DNA of 64,000 nucleotides from Gluconobacter potus (GTDB lineage Bacteria; Pseudomonadota; Alphaproteobacteria; Acetobacterales; Acetobacteraceae): the NCBI RefSeq assembly GCF_015244705.1, contig NZ_JABCQF010000010.1, positions 16,464-80,463 of the forward strand, in the 5' to 3' direction. Below, in pieces: positions 37,230 to 46,194 of this stretch; the stretch's first letter is position 1, and every line of letters starts with the position of its first letter. A program made the translations under genes and the position numbers. A model generated the notes under the pieces. That model searched no databases, was not told where the DNA came from, and was given only the letters and a program-made list of their open reading frames with translations.

Positions 37230-38489
37230 ATGAACTCTCTGGGGTTGTTTGCTCTGCTGCTGGCTGTGGCAACACTGCTCGGGATCATCAATTACCGGAC
37301 TCTGAAACTGCCGCTGACCATCGGGATCCTGCTGATCTCGATGCTCATCTCCCTGATTGTCATGATCCTGAACCCGCTATTTCCGGGCTATGACCTGCAA
37401 CAGGTCCCGCAGTCCCTGCTGGGAACGATCAATCTGCCGCGGACGCTGCTTGATGGCGCGTTGTCCTTCCTGCTGTTTGCGGGAGCGATGCAGGTCGATC
37501 TGGGCCTGCTACTGTCGCGCGGGAAATCGGTTGCGGCGCTGGCCATTCTGGGAACGTCCCTGGCCGTGGGGCTGCTGGCGGTTCCGGCCTGGCTCATCTT
37601 TCCCGTGTTCGGGCTGGCGGTCCCCTTCAGCTGGTGCGTGCTGCTCGGAGCGATGCTGGCGCCGACCGATCCGGTTTCAGTGGTGGGCATGCTGCGCAGG
37701 CTGGGGCTGCCGCCGGCTTTGCAGGCGACATTCGCGGGTGAAAGCCTGTTCAATGATGGTGTGGGTGTCGTCATTTTCGGGACCATGATCGGGCTGGCGA
37801 CCGGAGAGACGAGTTCCGTTTCGATCGGGGATTTCGTGCTGCGGTTTCTGGTGGAAGCCGTGGGTGGCGGCCTGCTCGGTGCCTTTACGGGCTGGCTGAC
37901 CCTGTTGCTGCTGCGGGGCGTGGAGGACACGCAGATTGATCTTCTGGGCTCTCTGGCTCTGGCGACGGGGACGTACAGCTTGGCGAACGGGCTGCACATG
38001 TCCGGGCCGATTGCGGTCGTGGTGGCAGGCATGAGCCTTGCGGGCAAGGCGGGTCATCGGGCCATCACGCAGAAATCCCGTGAGGAAATGGTGGTGTTCT
38101 GGAACCTGATCGATGAGATCCTGAACGCCCTGCTGTTCCTGCTGATCGGGTTCGAGCTTCTGGAAATCCGGCTTCACCTGGCGCCGCTCCTGACGATGCT
38201 GGTGGTTATCCCGCTTTCGGTTCTGGTGCGGGGGGCGAGCGTTTTCCTGTCCACCATGCCTGTTCATCTGCAACCCGGAGAACGGGGTCGTGCTTTGGGC
38301 GTTCTGACTTGGGGCGGGTTGCGGGGTGGCATTTCCGTTGCTCTGGCCCTGGGGCTTCCGGCCGGGGAACTGCGCGAGACGCTGCTCCCGGTTTGCTATG
38401 GCGTCGTGGTCTTCACGATCATCGTGCAGGGCCTGACGATGGGGCGGGTGGTGCGCTGGCTTTACCCCGAGACGGCTCCACCGTCCTGA
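37230..38489 (+). CDS. CPA1-type Na+/H+ antiporter
   Basis: 419 residues with about twelve helices. Core motifs of the CPA1 family are present: LGAMLAPTDPVSVVGML (helix 5 with the APTDP motif), AGESLFNDGVGVVIF (the ND pair that binds the ion), and LTWGGLRGGISVALALGLP. Exchanges Na+ or K+ for protons across the inner membrane, useful for acid and cation homeostasis. ATG at 37230 follows GGGGAGGAAAA. Sits alone after the SMP-30 pseudogene. Confidence 0.93.
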   Translation: MNSLGLFALLLAVATLLGIINYRTLKLPLTIGILLISMLISLIVMILNPLFPGYDLQQVPQSLLGTINLPRTLLDGALSFLLFAGAMQVDLGLLLSRGKSVAALAILGTSLAVGLLAVPAWLIFPVFGLAVPFSWCVLLGAMLAPTDPVSVVGMLRRLGLPPALQATFAGESLFNDGVGVVIFGTMIGLATGETSSVSIGDFVLRFLVEAVGGGLLGAFTGWLTLLLLRGVEDTQIDLLGSLALATGTYSLANGLHMSGPIAVVVAGMSLAGKAGHRAITQKSREEMVVFWNLIDEILNALLFLLIGFELLEIRLHLAPLLTMLVVIPLSVLVRGASVFLSTMPVHLQPGERGRALGVLTWGGLRGGISVALALGLPAGELRETLLPVCYGVVVFTIIVQGLTMGRVVRWLYPETAPPS

Positions 38490-38589
38490 AGCGCCATTTC
38501 CGCAAAAGGTGTTTGGCGGCCTCTGTGGGTTCTGCCGGGAGGCTGTGATAGATTCGGAAAACAGACGGTTTTGTTGGAGTATTTTGCAG

Positions 38590-39054
38590 ATGGTACGCTT
38601 GAAGCATTTCAGGGGGTTTACGATGGCTGCGGCGCTGGGAGCGGGGCTTGTCATGCCTCAACTGGCATCTGCCACGCCGCTTGCGGGTCAGAAGGCGTGC
38701 TGGGATTCAAACGTGGGCGAGGACCCGCGCCCTGAAATCAGCTGTCAGAGCCTGTCGCCCGAGTTCCTGCGCAAGCTGGAACATGCGACCCCGGCTCAGG
38801 TGAGCAAACTGTTTGCCGTTCCTGGAAAAGACGGAAAGCCGACCTATTTTGAAGGCGTGGGCAAGATTCCGGGCTTTCACAACGGATATGTCGATCTGGT
38901 CTACAGCAAGGGGCATGTGACGAATGTGAGCGCGGTGACGACCGAGTTCCAGAACAATGGTATGGCAGGCCCGGAAATGGATTTCCGCTGGGATGCCGTA
39001 AAGGGCGAATGCTCGGATTTTCCCGGCTCGACCCAGCGCTGCAATGCACTTTAA
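38590..39054 (+). CDS. small secreted protein of unknown function
   Basis: 154 residues from the ATG at 38590; the signal peptide MVRLKHFRGFTMAAALGAGL ends near ASATP. The mature part has four cysteines (KACWD, ISCQS, GECSD, QRCNA), enough for two disulfides in the periplasm, and the segment VSKLFAVPGKDGKPTYFEGV. No family recognised. Upstream codons back to 38509 are unlikely to be translated. Function unknown. Confidence 0.72.
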   Translation: MVRLKHFRGFTMAAALGAGLVMPQLASATPLAGQKACWDSNVGEDPRPEISCQSLSPEFLRKLEHATPAQVSKLFAVPGKDGKPTYFEGVGKIPGFHNGYVDLVYSKGHVTNVSAVTTEFQNNGMAGPEMDFRWDAVKGECSDFPGSTQRCNAL

Positions 39055-39136
39055 TAAAGCCCGATCATCACGGATGAGCCAGGAGGCATCGCGCTAACGC
39101 CGCATGATCAGGCGGAACGGCGCAGCCGCCGGGTTG

Positions 39137-39168
39137 GCGATAGCTATATCGCGCGTTCTTGAGAACGC
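39137..39168. repeat. two adjacent short inverted repeats
   Basis: GCGATA-GCTA-TATCGC occupies 39137-39152, and GCGTTCT-TG-AGAACGC follows at once at 39153-39168. Both arms are perfect. They lie in the 150-base gap between two converging genes. They could be a transcript end structure or a small repeat; no T run follows. Confidence 0.5.
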
Positions 39169-39204
39169 ATGAAACATCCGATCATGGAATTCTGGCAATA
39201 AGGC

Positions 39205-40170
39205 CTAAGAAATTCCCAGTATTGTTTTCGCAATAAGCTCGGTTGTTGCCAGAGTAGTAATCGTTCCTGTCCGCAAGGCAGCCAGAATGGCTACAAGTTT
39301 GGAACTTTCACTGGCAATGGTAATGACGTTGGGAATGCGCCGCAGGTCTTCCAGTGCCAGTCCGATTACGCGACCTTGCAAGGAAATGTCCGCATGCTTT
39401 CCTTCAATCGTGATGAAATCATATCCCATCATGTCTCCGACGGTTCCGGCGAGCTTTGCTTCCGCGACTTCCTGGGGTGAAAACCAGCCCATCCGAACCA
39501 TGTTGCTGTCTTCGCTGACATCTCCAATGCCGATCAGCGCGACGTCCGCACGACGGGCCCTGTGCAGGGTGCGACGAACGACATCATTATCCATCAAGGC
39601 ACGACGAAGGGCTGCATCAGAGACTAGGGCCGGCGCATAAAGTGTTTCGCTCATGCCGCCGAAGCGTGCCGCAAGCCGTCGGCAGATGTGATCAGAGCTC
39701 ATATACTCGCCAGCCCGGGTCGAACCGCCGATTGCCGAAACGAATGTAATCGCGCGTGCAACCGGCATGCCGATCTGGTCTGCGATCGCAGCGACATTGC
39801 GTCCCATTCCGACCGCGACAATCATTTCGTCGCGTAATATGCTTTCAAGATGCGCAGCCAGCATGGCTGCTACGGCACTGCGCTGTGCATCGGGATCATT
39901 CTGGTTCACCGCCGTAAGCAGGCGTTCTATACCAAAACGTTTTTGAAACTCCTGCTCAAGTTCTGCAGCCGCAGCCGGGCGTGTGCGGACGCGGATCTCG
40001 ACGATCCCTTCTTCACGCGCCCGTTTCAGGAGTTTGCTGACGGTAGGCCTGGAAAGGGCAAATTTTCTCGACAGTTCTTCCTGAGTGACCTGCTCAAGGT
40101 AATAAAGTGCCGCCAGTTCCGTGAGTTGATCGGCGGGGAAATCAGACCGACTGCTCCGACGTCCCTCCAT
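39205..40170 (-). CDS. SorC/DeoR family sugar-binding transcriptional regulator
   Basis: 321 residues from the ATG at 40170; the reading frame continues upstream into rpiB, but no other start matches the family length of 310-330. N-terminal helix-turn-helix: LAALYYLEQVTQEELSRKFA, then LSRPTVSKLLKRAREEGIVE. The C-terminal sugar-phosphate effector domain contains VGMGRNVAAIAD, FVSAIGGSTRAGEYMSS, ALIGIGDVSEDS and GRVIGLALEDLRRI. Relatives respond to sugar phosphates, and here the ligand may be a kinase product of the neighbouring locus. Its gene follows rpiB in the same direction, with no clear ribosome site. Confidence 0.9.
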   Translation of the reverse strand: MEGRRSSRSDFPADQLTELAALYYLEQVTQEELSRKFALSRPTVSKLLKRAREEGIVEIRVRTRPAAAAELEQEFQKRFGIERLLTAVNQNDPDAQRSAVAAMLAAHLESILRDEMIVAVGMGRNVAAIADQIGMPVARAITFVSAIGGSTRAGEYMSSDHICRRLAARFGGMSETLYAPALVSDAALRRALMDNDVVRRTLHRARRADVALIGIGDVSEDSNMVRMGWFSPQEVAEAKLAGTVGDMMGYDFITIEGKHADISLQGRVIGLALEDLRRIPNVITIASESSKLVAILAALRTGTITTLATTELIAKTILGIS

Positions 40171-40243
40171 GGATGGAACAGAACTGTCGGCCGAGCCCTT
40201 TGAGAGTCGGGAAGTGAGTTGCTCGATACGCTTTTGCGGCTTT

Positions 40244-40693
40244 TCAAACAGAAATCCGGCCCTCGTAATAGGTAATCCGCTCGACTTTTTCCGCAGATGC
40301 GCCACCGCTGAACTCGGAAGAAAGATATGCATGCACGATGGTTTTGGCAAGTTCCGGCCCAATGACACGGGCGCCCAGCGTAATGATCTGGGCATTGTTG
40401 CTCTTCATGGCCCGTTCGGCCGAATAGGTGTCATGTGTTTGGGCCGCGCGTATGCCCGGAACCTTGTTGGCGCTGATTGCAACACCGATTCCGGTTCCGC
40501 AGAGCAGAATGCCGCGCTCATGTTTTCCGCTCATGATGGCATCTGCAACCGTTACGGCGATATCGGGGTAAAGCACGGACTTTCCTTCATGGGTGCCGTA
40601 ATCCGTTACGTCGTGTCCCCAGGATTCCAGGGTAGTCCGGATGATGTCCTTGAGGGTTGTCGCTGCTTCATCGCAGCCAAGCGCGATCTTCAT
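40244..40693 (-). CDS. rpiB: RpiB/LacAB-type sugar-phosphate isomerase
   Basis: 149 residues from the ATG at 40693 with GGAG upstream. Conserved RpiB elements: ALGCDEAATTLKD, DYGTHEGKSVLYPDIAVTVA, catalytic Cys in RGILLCGTGIGVAISANKVP, and DTYSAERAMKSNNAQIITLG. Typical members convert ribose-5-P to ribulose-5-P; within tetritol pathways RpiB-like DerI/EryI converts erythrulose-4-P to erythrose-4-P. The context here favours the latter or a related ketose phosphate, but this is inference. Confidence 0.92.
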   Translation of the reverse strand: MKIALGCDEAATTLKDIIRTTLESWGHDVTDYGTHEGKSVLYPDIAVTVADAIMSGKHERGILLCGTGIGVAISANKVPGIRAAQTHDTYSAERAMKSNNAQIITLGARVIGPELAKTIVHAYLSSEFSGGASAEKVERITYYEGRISV

Positions 40694-40794
40694 TGTTTTT
40701 CTCCATTTTAGCCAGAATGTCTGCCGGGCGATAATCGACTGTATTGACGTGTGTTTTCTTGCACAAAAGAAAAAAATAAAACACATTTGTTAAA

Positions 40795-40808
40795 TCACAT
40801 ATATGTGA
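40795..40808. promoter_or_regulatory. candidate SorC operator 1
   Basis: TCACATATATGTGA is a perfect 14-base palindrome lying in the gap between the divergent rpiB-sorC and kinase operons. Its outer half-sites TCAC and GTGA recur in a second copy with the same spacing 48 bases downstream, about four and a half helical turns. Likely operator of the SorC-family regulator. Confidence 0.55.
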
Positions 40809-40842
40809 ATTTCCAGGTTTTGGAATGAATTTTCCGCATAAA

Positions 40843-40856
40843 TCACACGGTAGTGA
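40843..40856. promoter_or_regulatory. candidate SorC operator 2
   Basis: TCACACGGTAGTGA shares the TCAC-N6-GTGA frame of the palindrome at 40795 and lies 48 bases further toward the kinase gene. Only the four outer bases on each side are symmetric, so it would be the weaker site. Two such sites could allow looping or cooperative binding. Confidence 0.4.
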
Positions 40857-41017
40857 GATAAATTTCGCTAAAAACGTGTGATAGTGTTTGATGGCTTTCC
40901 TGATTGGCGTTATGTTCAGGAACTTTTGTAAGGCGGATATATCAAACGTTCTGCTTTGGGGCCGTGTTGGCTGGAGACGCCGCAAATAACAGCGGTGATG
41001 GGTTAAGGAGATATCAG

Positions 41018-42790
41018 ATGAACAACATCGACACGAAACTCCGTTCTGTTCCGAAGCTGGACAGGATCTTCAATAGTCCTGATCATATCGTGGAAGACGG
41101 GCTGAGAGGCTATCTGCTGGCGCACCCGAACATCATTGCCGAAACTCAAAATCCGCGTGTGGTGCGTCGGCGCGAGGGGAGCCCCGTGCGCAAGGTCGGC
41201 GTCATCACCGGCGGCGGTTCGGGTCATGAGCCGGCTTTCCTGGGCTATGTCGGAACGGGAATGCTGGATGCTGCAGCCATTGGCGAAATTTTCTCTTCCC
41301 CGACCGCCGCCAGCTTCCTTGATGCGATGCGTGTCGCCGATATGGGGGCGGGTGTGGCGTGTCTGTTCGGCAATTATGCCGGTGACACGATGAACGTCCG
41401 GCTCGCCATGAGCGATGCGGCCAAGGAGGGGATTACGGTTGGCACGGTCGTTGCCAATGACGACGTGGCATCCGCCTCGAAGGATGAGGCCGGGCGCAGG
41501 CGGGGTGTGGCCGGCGAGATCCTGATGTGGAAAGCAGGTGGCGCCCGTGCCGAAGAGGGGGGATCGCTGGAAGACGTTCTGGCGGCTGCGCAGAAAGCGA
41601 TTGATAACACGCGTTCGATCGGCGTTGGTCTCTCCCCGTGCACTATCGTGGCCAATGGGCATCCGAATTTCACGATTGAAGCGGGCACCATGGAAGTCGG
41701 TATCGGCCATCATGGAGAACCGGGCGTCGAGATTCGTCAACTTGAGCGCTCAAGCGATATTGCGCGCATGATGTGCGACTATGTTCTGAATGATCTTCCG
41801 TTCAAGTCCGGCGACAATGTCGCGGTCCTGCTTTCCGGCCTGGGTGCGACGCCCATCATCGAACTCTATGTGCTGTTTGCCGATGTGGCGGCGGTGATGA
41901 AGGAGAGGGGAATTGAAATCCGGCACAGTTTCGTCGGCAATTATTTCACGTCCCTGGAGATGAAAGGGGTCACTCTGACGGTCATGCGGCTCGATGAGGA
42001 ACTGGATCGTCTGATGTCTCATCCGACGCATTCGATCGGTCTGACCCGGGTCGGGACATTTTATACGCCGCCACAGAAGGCGGCTCCGGCGATCGTGCGT
42101 AAGATTCAGTCCGAAGTGGAGGATGTCACCGTTATCGACAGATATGCCGCCAGAACCGGGATTCCGCTCCAGAAGACAACTGACATCGTTCCGGCGCTCG
42201 TCGAAGCCATCGTTGGTGCCCGCGACTGGCTGAGCGAGATCGATGGCAAGATCGGCGACGGCGATCATGGAATCAACATGGCGAAAGGCTTTGAGCGTTG
42301 TGGGGAAAGGCTTGGAGCCAATCCGCCGCCTCTGCGCGAGGCCCTGCAGATCCTTTCAGACTCGCTTCTGGCGGGGATCGGTGGGTCCATGGGGCCGCTG
42401 TACGGACGCTTCTTTGCCGGGATGGCGCTGCCGCTGGAAAACACCGATTATATCGACGGCAAGGTTTTCGGTCTCATGCTCGATGGCGCCGAGGCTGGTA
42501 TCCGTTCCCTGGGGAACGCCGATGTTGGCGACAAGACGCTCATGGACACGCTCGTTCCTGCCGTTCGGGCCTGTCATGCCACGGAGGACGGGGATTTTCT
42601 GACCTGTCTGAAGGCGACGTCCGAGGCTGCCGAGAAGGGACGGGATTCCACTATTGATCTTGTCGCGCGGATCGGGCGCGCGAGCCGTCTCGGGGAGCGC
42701 TCCCGGGGTGTGCTGGATGCAGGTGCTACGTCGTGCTGCCTCATCCTCCAGACGGTAATCGCCAGTCTGGAAAAAAGCCTGAAGGCCTGA
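41018..42790 (+). CDS. fused DhaK-DhaL ATP-dependent ketose kinase
   Basis: 590 residues from the ATG at 41018 with AAGGAG seven bases upstream. N-terminal DhaK domain: VGVITGGGSGHEPAFLGYVG, FGNYAGDTMNV, and the substrate-binding His pair in VGIGHHGEPGVEI (residues 231-232). C-terminal DhaL domain: the Mg-ATP aspartates in IDGKIGDGDHGINM and the GGSMGPLYGRFF loop. Such single-chain enzymes phosphorylate dihydroxyacetone, and close relatives phosphorylate L-erythrulose (LerK). The polyol permease, SDR and RpiB neighbours point to a ketose from polyol oxidation, perhaps L-erythrulose. Cytoplasmic. Confidence 0.93.
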   Translation: MNNIDTKLRSVPKLDRIFNSPDHIVEDGLRGYLLAHPNIIAETQNPRVVRRREGSPVRKVGVITGGGSGHEPAFLGYVGTGMLDAAAIGEIFSSPTAASFLDAMRVADMGAGVACLFGNYAGDTMNVRLAMSDAAKEGITVGTVVANDDVASASKDEAGRRRGVAGEILMWKAGGARAEEGGSLEDVLAAAQKAIDNTRSIGVGLSPCTIVANGHPNFTIEAGTMEVGIGHHGEPGVEIRQLERSSDIARMMCDYVLNDLPFKSGDNVAVLLSGLGATPIIELYVLFADVAAVMKERGIEIRHSFVGNYFTSLEMKGVTLTVMRLDEELDRLMSHPTHSIGLTRVGTFYTPPQKAAPAIVRKIQSEVEDVTVIDRYAARTGIPLQKTTDIVPALVEAIVGARDWLSEIDGKIGDGDHGINMAKGFERCGERLGANPPPLREALQILSDSLLAGIGGSMGPLYGRFFAGMALPLENTDYIDGKVFGLMLDGAEAGIRSLGNADVGDKTLMDTLVPAVRACHATEDGDFLTCLKATSEAAEKGRDSTIDLVARIGRASRLGERSRGVLDAGATSCCLILQTVIASLEKSLKA

Positions 42791-42805
42791 GGCCGGCAAG
42801 GTCTG

Positions 42806-42843
42806 CGGAACGGATCAGCCGACAGTCCGGATGATCCGTTCCG
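42806..42843 (+). repeat. intercistronic hairpin between kinase and permease genes
   Basis: CGGAACGGATCA (42806-42817) and TGATCCGTTCCG (42832-42843) form a perfect 12-base-pair stem with a 14-base loop. No T run follows, so it is more likely a processing or attenuation element that tunes permease expression relative to the kinase than a full terminator. Confidence 0.55.
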
Positions 42844-42937
42844 ACAGGAACTCTACCTCGAATGATCTGTGAGCCTGAAAACTTCGTCACGGCATGATGC
42901 GTCATCGTGCGTGCCGTTTTCTGTACCGGGGACAACC

Positions 42938-44317
42938 ATGGCTGGAACAACGTTCAAAAGTCCTTCTTCTGTGGAAGAGGAGATCCCGGTCGAAGAGCGG
43001 CCGGCAACGAGACTGGGTCGGCTGCTGCTCAGGATTGGCATGCCCCCCTCCCTCCTGTGGGGGTTTGTCGGTGTTCTGATCTTCATGTCCGGTGATGGGG
43101 TCGAGAGTGGATATCTCTCTTCATATCTCGTCAGTCTTGGAAAGACGGAACATGACGTGGCGCTGCTCTTCACGGTTTATGGCCTGAGCGCGGCCGTGTC
43201 GGCATGGTTGTCCGGCGCCCTTTCCGATCTCTGGGGCGCGCGTCGCGTCATGATGACCGGTCTTGGCATCTGGGTTGTTTTCCAGATCGGCTTTCTCGCA
43301 TTCGCCCTGCCGTCGAATTCCTATCCGCTGATGCTCCTCTTTTATGGCATCCGGGGCTTCGGCTATCCGCTTTTTGCTTTCGGGTTTCTCGTCTGGGTGG
43401 TCACGACCGTCCATCCGCGTCGTCTGGGATCTGCTGTGGGGTGGTTCTGGTTCTGCTTTACCGGCGGCATGCCAACGCTGGGCTCCGTGTTTGCGCGCTA
43501 TACAATTCCCTGGATCGGCTCGGTCTACACATTATGGTCTGCGCTTTTCCTGGTGATTCTCGGTGGTGTCATGGCGCTCAGCGGGATCAGGGAGAAGCAT
43601 GGCGACGAGCATATCCCGGGCGCTGAAAAGCATCCTTTGCGTACGCTGTTCGCGTCTTTGTCCATTGCCTGGGAACGTCCCAAGGTGGGGCTTGGCTGTA
43701 TCGTCCGTGCCATCGACACATCGGCGGAATTCGGTTTTCTCGTCTGTCTGCCGATCTATTTCATGCACGATCTGCATTTCAGTCTCGGACAGTGGCTTCT
43801 GGTCCTGCAGGCGATTTTTATTTCCAACGTCATCTGGAACCTCCTGTTCGGCATTCTCAGCGACTGGCTGAGCTGGCGTGGCACGGTCATGATCGGCGGT
43901 GGAGTGGGATCTGCTGTCAGCACCATGCTGCTCTACTGGTGCCCAACATGGTTTGGCCCGGAACATATCCTGCCTACCCTTTTTGCGGGTGCTCTCTATG
44001 GCATGACACTGGCAGCTTATGTCCCGCTGTCTGCGCTCATGCCTTACCTGGCGCCTGATGACAAACCCGCTGCCATGTCGCTGCTCAATCTGGGCGCTGG
44101 CGCGAGCGTCTGGATCGGTCCAGCCGTTGTCTATCTTGTTGAGCCGTTTTTCGGAATCTTTGGTGTCATGGTGGTCTATGCGGTGATCTATCTGATCAGC
44201 GCTGTCCTGACATGGTTCCTGACACTCGAGCCTGAACTCCAGGCCCAGCTCGATCGTGTGCGACGCAGCAGCCGCAGAACAGATCCCTCTGTTCTTCAGC
44301 CCGGCTCCGCTGAATAG
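42938..44317 (+). CDS. MFS polyol permease (RbtT/DalT type)
   Basis: 459 residues from the ATG at 42938; GTG at 42869 is an alternative. Twelve helices with family features: GVLIFMSGDGVESGYLSSYL, the loop motif SGALSDLWGARRVM, GIRGFGYPLFAFGFLVWVVT, and DWLSWRGTVM in the second half. This arrangement matches the polyol permease family of ribitol and D-arabitol carriers. Inner-membrane, proton-coupled uptake of a sugar alcohol or ketose. It lies between the ketose kinase and the SDR, and its expression may be tuned by the upstream hairpin. Confidence 0.88.
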   Translation: MAGTTFKSPSSVEEEIPVEERPATRLGRLLLRIGMPPSLLWGFVGVLIFMSGDGVESGYLSSYLVSLGKTEHDVALLFTVYGLSAAVSAWLSGALSDLWGARRVMMTGLGIWVVFQIGFLAFALPSNSYPLMLLFYGIRGFGYPLFAFGFLVWVVTTVHPRRLGSAVGWFWFCFTGGMPTLGSVFARYTIPWIGSVYTLWSALFLVILGGVMALSGIREKHGDEHIPGAEKHPLRTLFASLSIAWERPKVGLGCIVRAIDTSAEFGFLVCLPIYFMHDLHFSLGQWLLVLQAIFISNVIWNLLFGILSDWLSWRGTVMIGGGVGSAVSTMLLYWCPTWFGPEHILPTLFAGALYGMTLAAYVPLSALMPYLAPDDKPAAMSLLNLGAGASVWIGPAVVYLVEPFFGIFGVMVVYAVIYLISAVLTWFLTLEPELQAQLDRVRRSSRRTDPSVLQPGSAE

Positions 44318-44359
44318 CGGTGTCCCACACATCTTCATGATCAATAAGGAACACTGGAA

Positions 44360-45115
44360 ATGAAGTCTTTCTCTGCGCTTTTTTCTCTTGAGAACCGTAG
44401 TGCACTCGTGACGGGTGGCGCTTCCGGAATCGGATTTGCCATCGCCCAGCGGCTGGCCGAGCAGGGCGCACGGGTCTGCCTTGTCGATCGCAGCCCGACG
44501 GTCAGGGATGCTGCCGCCAGACTTGGAGATGGGCATATCGGAATCGAGGCTGATGTCACCGATGAAACTGCCGTTACCCGCGCCTGTCAGGCTGCTATCG
44601 AGCATGCCGGGAAGATCGACATCCTGGTTAATAATGCCGGTATCGCGCTGATTGCTCCGGCAGCAGAGCTGACCACCCAGGCGTGGGACACCACCCTGTC
44701 CATTAATCTGCGAGCTCCGTTTCTTTTCGCCCGGGCACTCGGGCCTCATATGTGCAGCAATGGTTTCGGGCGGATTGTAAATCTTGCCTCGCAGGCTGCT
44801 CTTGTCGCGCTCGAAGGACATATCGCCTATACGGCCAGCAAGGCTGGTATTCTCGGCCTGACGAAAGTTCTCGCTTTTGAGTGGGGCCCGCACGGCGTCA
44901 CGACGAATGCAGTCTCGCCTACGGTTGTGGAAACCGAGCTCGGCAAACAGGTCTGGGCCGGCCCTGTTGGGGATGCCTTCCGCGCGCAGGTGCCGACAGG
45001 CCGTTTCGCCCAACCGGATGAAATCGCCTGCGCCGTCACCTATCTCGTGAGCGAAGCTGCTGCAATGGTGAATGGCGAGAACCTGGTCGTCGATGGTGGT
45101 TACACGATCCGCTGA
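44360..45115 (+). CDS. SDR polyol dehydrogenase
   Basis: 251 residues. Rossmann motif VTGGASGIGFAIA, NNAG in DILVNNAGIALIAP, catalytic Ser in NLASQAALVAL, and YTASK for the Tyr/Lys pair. The C-terminus GENLVVDGGYTIR is typical of sugar-alcohol dehydrogenases such as D-threitol or D-arabitol dehydrogenase. Last gene of the kinase-permease operon, so it probably oxidises the imported polyol to the ketose that the kinase then phosphorylates. Coenzyme should be NAD: the acidic residue after beta-strand 2 is the Asp of CLVDRS. Confidence 0.88.
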   Translation: MKSFSALFSLENRSALVTGGASGIGFAIAQRLAEQGARVCLVDRSPTVRDAAARLGDGHIGIEADVTDETAVTRACQAAIEHAGKIDILVNNAGIALIAPAAELTTQAWDTTLSINLRAPFLFARALGPHMCSNGFGRIVNLASQAALVALEGHIAYTASKAGILGLTKVLAFEWGPHGVTTNAVSPTVVETELGKQVWAGPVGDAFRAQVPTGRFAQPDEIACAVTYLVSEAAAMVNGENLVVDGGYTIR

Positions 45116-45269
45116 TTTACAAGGTGCTGGCCCCTGAATCCTGGAGCCGGCACCTCATGGATCCCGCAAATCCTGTTGACCACCTGTTCCTTGAGACCGA
45201 AATAGCGTGAGGTGTGTGAGGGGCGCAGTTCTTTTCCGCCTCCGGGAACAGAGAAGGACGAGGATGTTT

Positions 45270-46184
45270 TTATCTGATGTTGACGTTCCGGTTGTCGACA
45301 GGCCTGAAAACTCCTGACAGCCAGTCTATGAAGACTCGGACACGCGGAGACATCTGCCGGTTATGCGGATAAAGCAGTGAGACGGGGGATGGAGCTGGCG
45401 GAAATTTTCCCAGTACTTCGACCAGTGCTCCGGACCGGATATCGTGTTCGGCATGATAGCGCGGGATCTGGATAAGGCCCAGCCCTGTCCGGGCCGCTGC
45501 AATATAGCTCTCCGCCGCGTTGACCGAGATACGAAGCGGCAGGAGAATATGTTGTGCCCTGTCGTCAATAACGAATTCCAGGGGCAGTATCCGGCCGCGC
45601 AGACTTGACTGGAAACCGACCATGACGTGGCCTTCCGCCAGGTCGTCTGGATGTGCTGGAATGCCATGCGCTTCCAGATAGGCGGGGGATGCCAGTGTCA
45701 CTTCCCGCAGGGTGGCGAGATGCCGGACCATCATGTCACTGTCTCGCAGTTCGCCCACACGAAGAACACAGTCCATGCCTTCACGGACCAGATCGACCAA
45801 CCGGTCGCCTTCGCTCATATGCAGTTCGATGTCCGGATATGCTGCGAAGAATTCCGGCAGGGCAGGCACGATGAAATGACGGGCCAGCGTGCCGTGCACG
45901 TCGATCCGGAGTGTTCCTCTGGGACTGACGTTTCCGAATGCCGTTTCAGCGTCTTCGATGTCGGCGACGATATGGCGGCAGCGGCGATAATAGGTTTCGC
46001 CTTCCGGTGTCGGACTGACCTGCCGCGTCGTCCGGTGCAGAAGACGCACGCCCAGCCGGACCTCCAGCGTCTTGATGACGTCGGTGGCAGTCGAGCGTGG
46101 CAGGTTCATGTCTTCGGCAGCCTGGGTGAAGCTTCCGCGTTCCACGATCCTCATGAACAGCCGCATGATATCCAGCCGGTCCAT
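45270..46184 (-). CDS. LysR family transcriptional regulator (module A)
   Basis: 304 residues. HTH in residues 1-60 (MDRLDIMRLFMRIVERGSFT and RSTATDVIKTLEVRLGVRLL), then the co-inducer domain with SPRGTLRIDVHGTLARHFIV and GLGLIQIPRYHAEHDI. Of the AaeR/DmlR-like short-effector group. It is divergent from an SDR pair at 46300, and the gap holds a 13-3-13 inverted repeat. Likely repressor or activator of those SDRs. Confidence 0.93.
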   Translation of the reverse strand: MDRLDIMRLFMRIVERGSFTQAAEDMNLPRSTATDVIKTLEVRLGVRLLHRTTRQVSPTPEGETYYRRCRHIVADIEDAETAFGNVSPRGTLRIDVHGTLARHFIVPALPEFFAAYPDIELHMSEGDRLVDLVREGMDCVLRVGELRDSDMMVRHLATLREVTLASPAYLEAHGIPAHPDDLAEGHVMVGFQSSLRGRILPLEFVIDDRAQHILLPLRISVNAAESYIAAARTGLGLIQIPRYHAEHDIRSGALVEVLGKFPPAPSPVSLLYPHNRQMSPRVRVFIDWLSGVFRPVDNRNVNIR

Positions 46185-46194
46185 AAACTGTTCT

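Larger units (their letters stand above)
40694..41017. other. regulatory gap between rpiB and the kinase operon
   Basis: The 324-base divergent gap is AT-rich and holds the promoters for rpiB-sorC (minus) and the kinase-permease-SDR operon (plus). It includes two TCAC-N6-GTGA dyads listed separately and no supported gene. A TTGACG at 40744 may be a -35 element, but no good -10 was identified. Confidence 0.5.

Noticed and set aside
40795..40808. CRP/FNR-type binding site
   Set aside because: TCACATATATGTGA recalls a CRP half-site, but spacing and the repeat of TCAC-N6-GTGA next to a SorC gene fit a local operator better.
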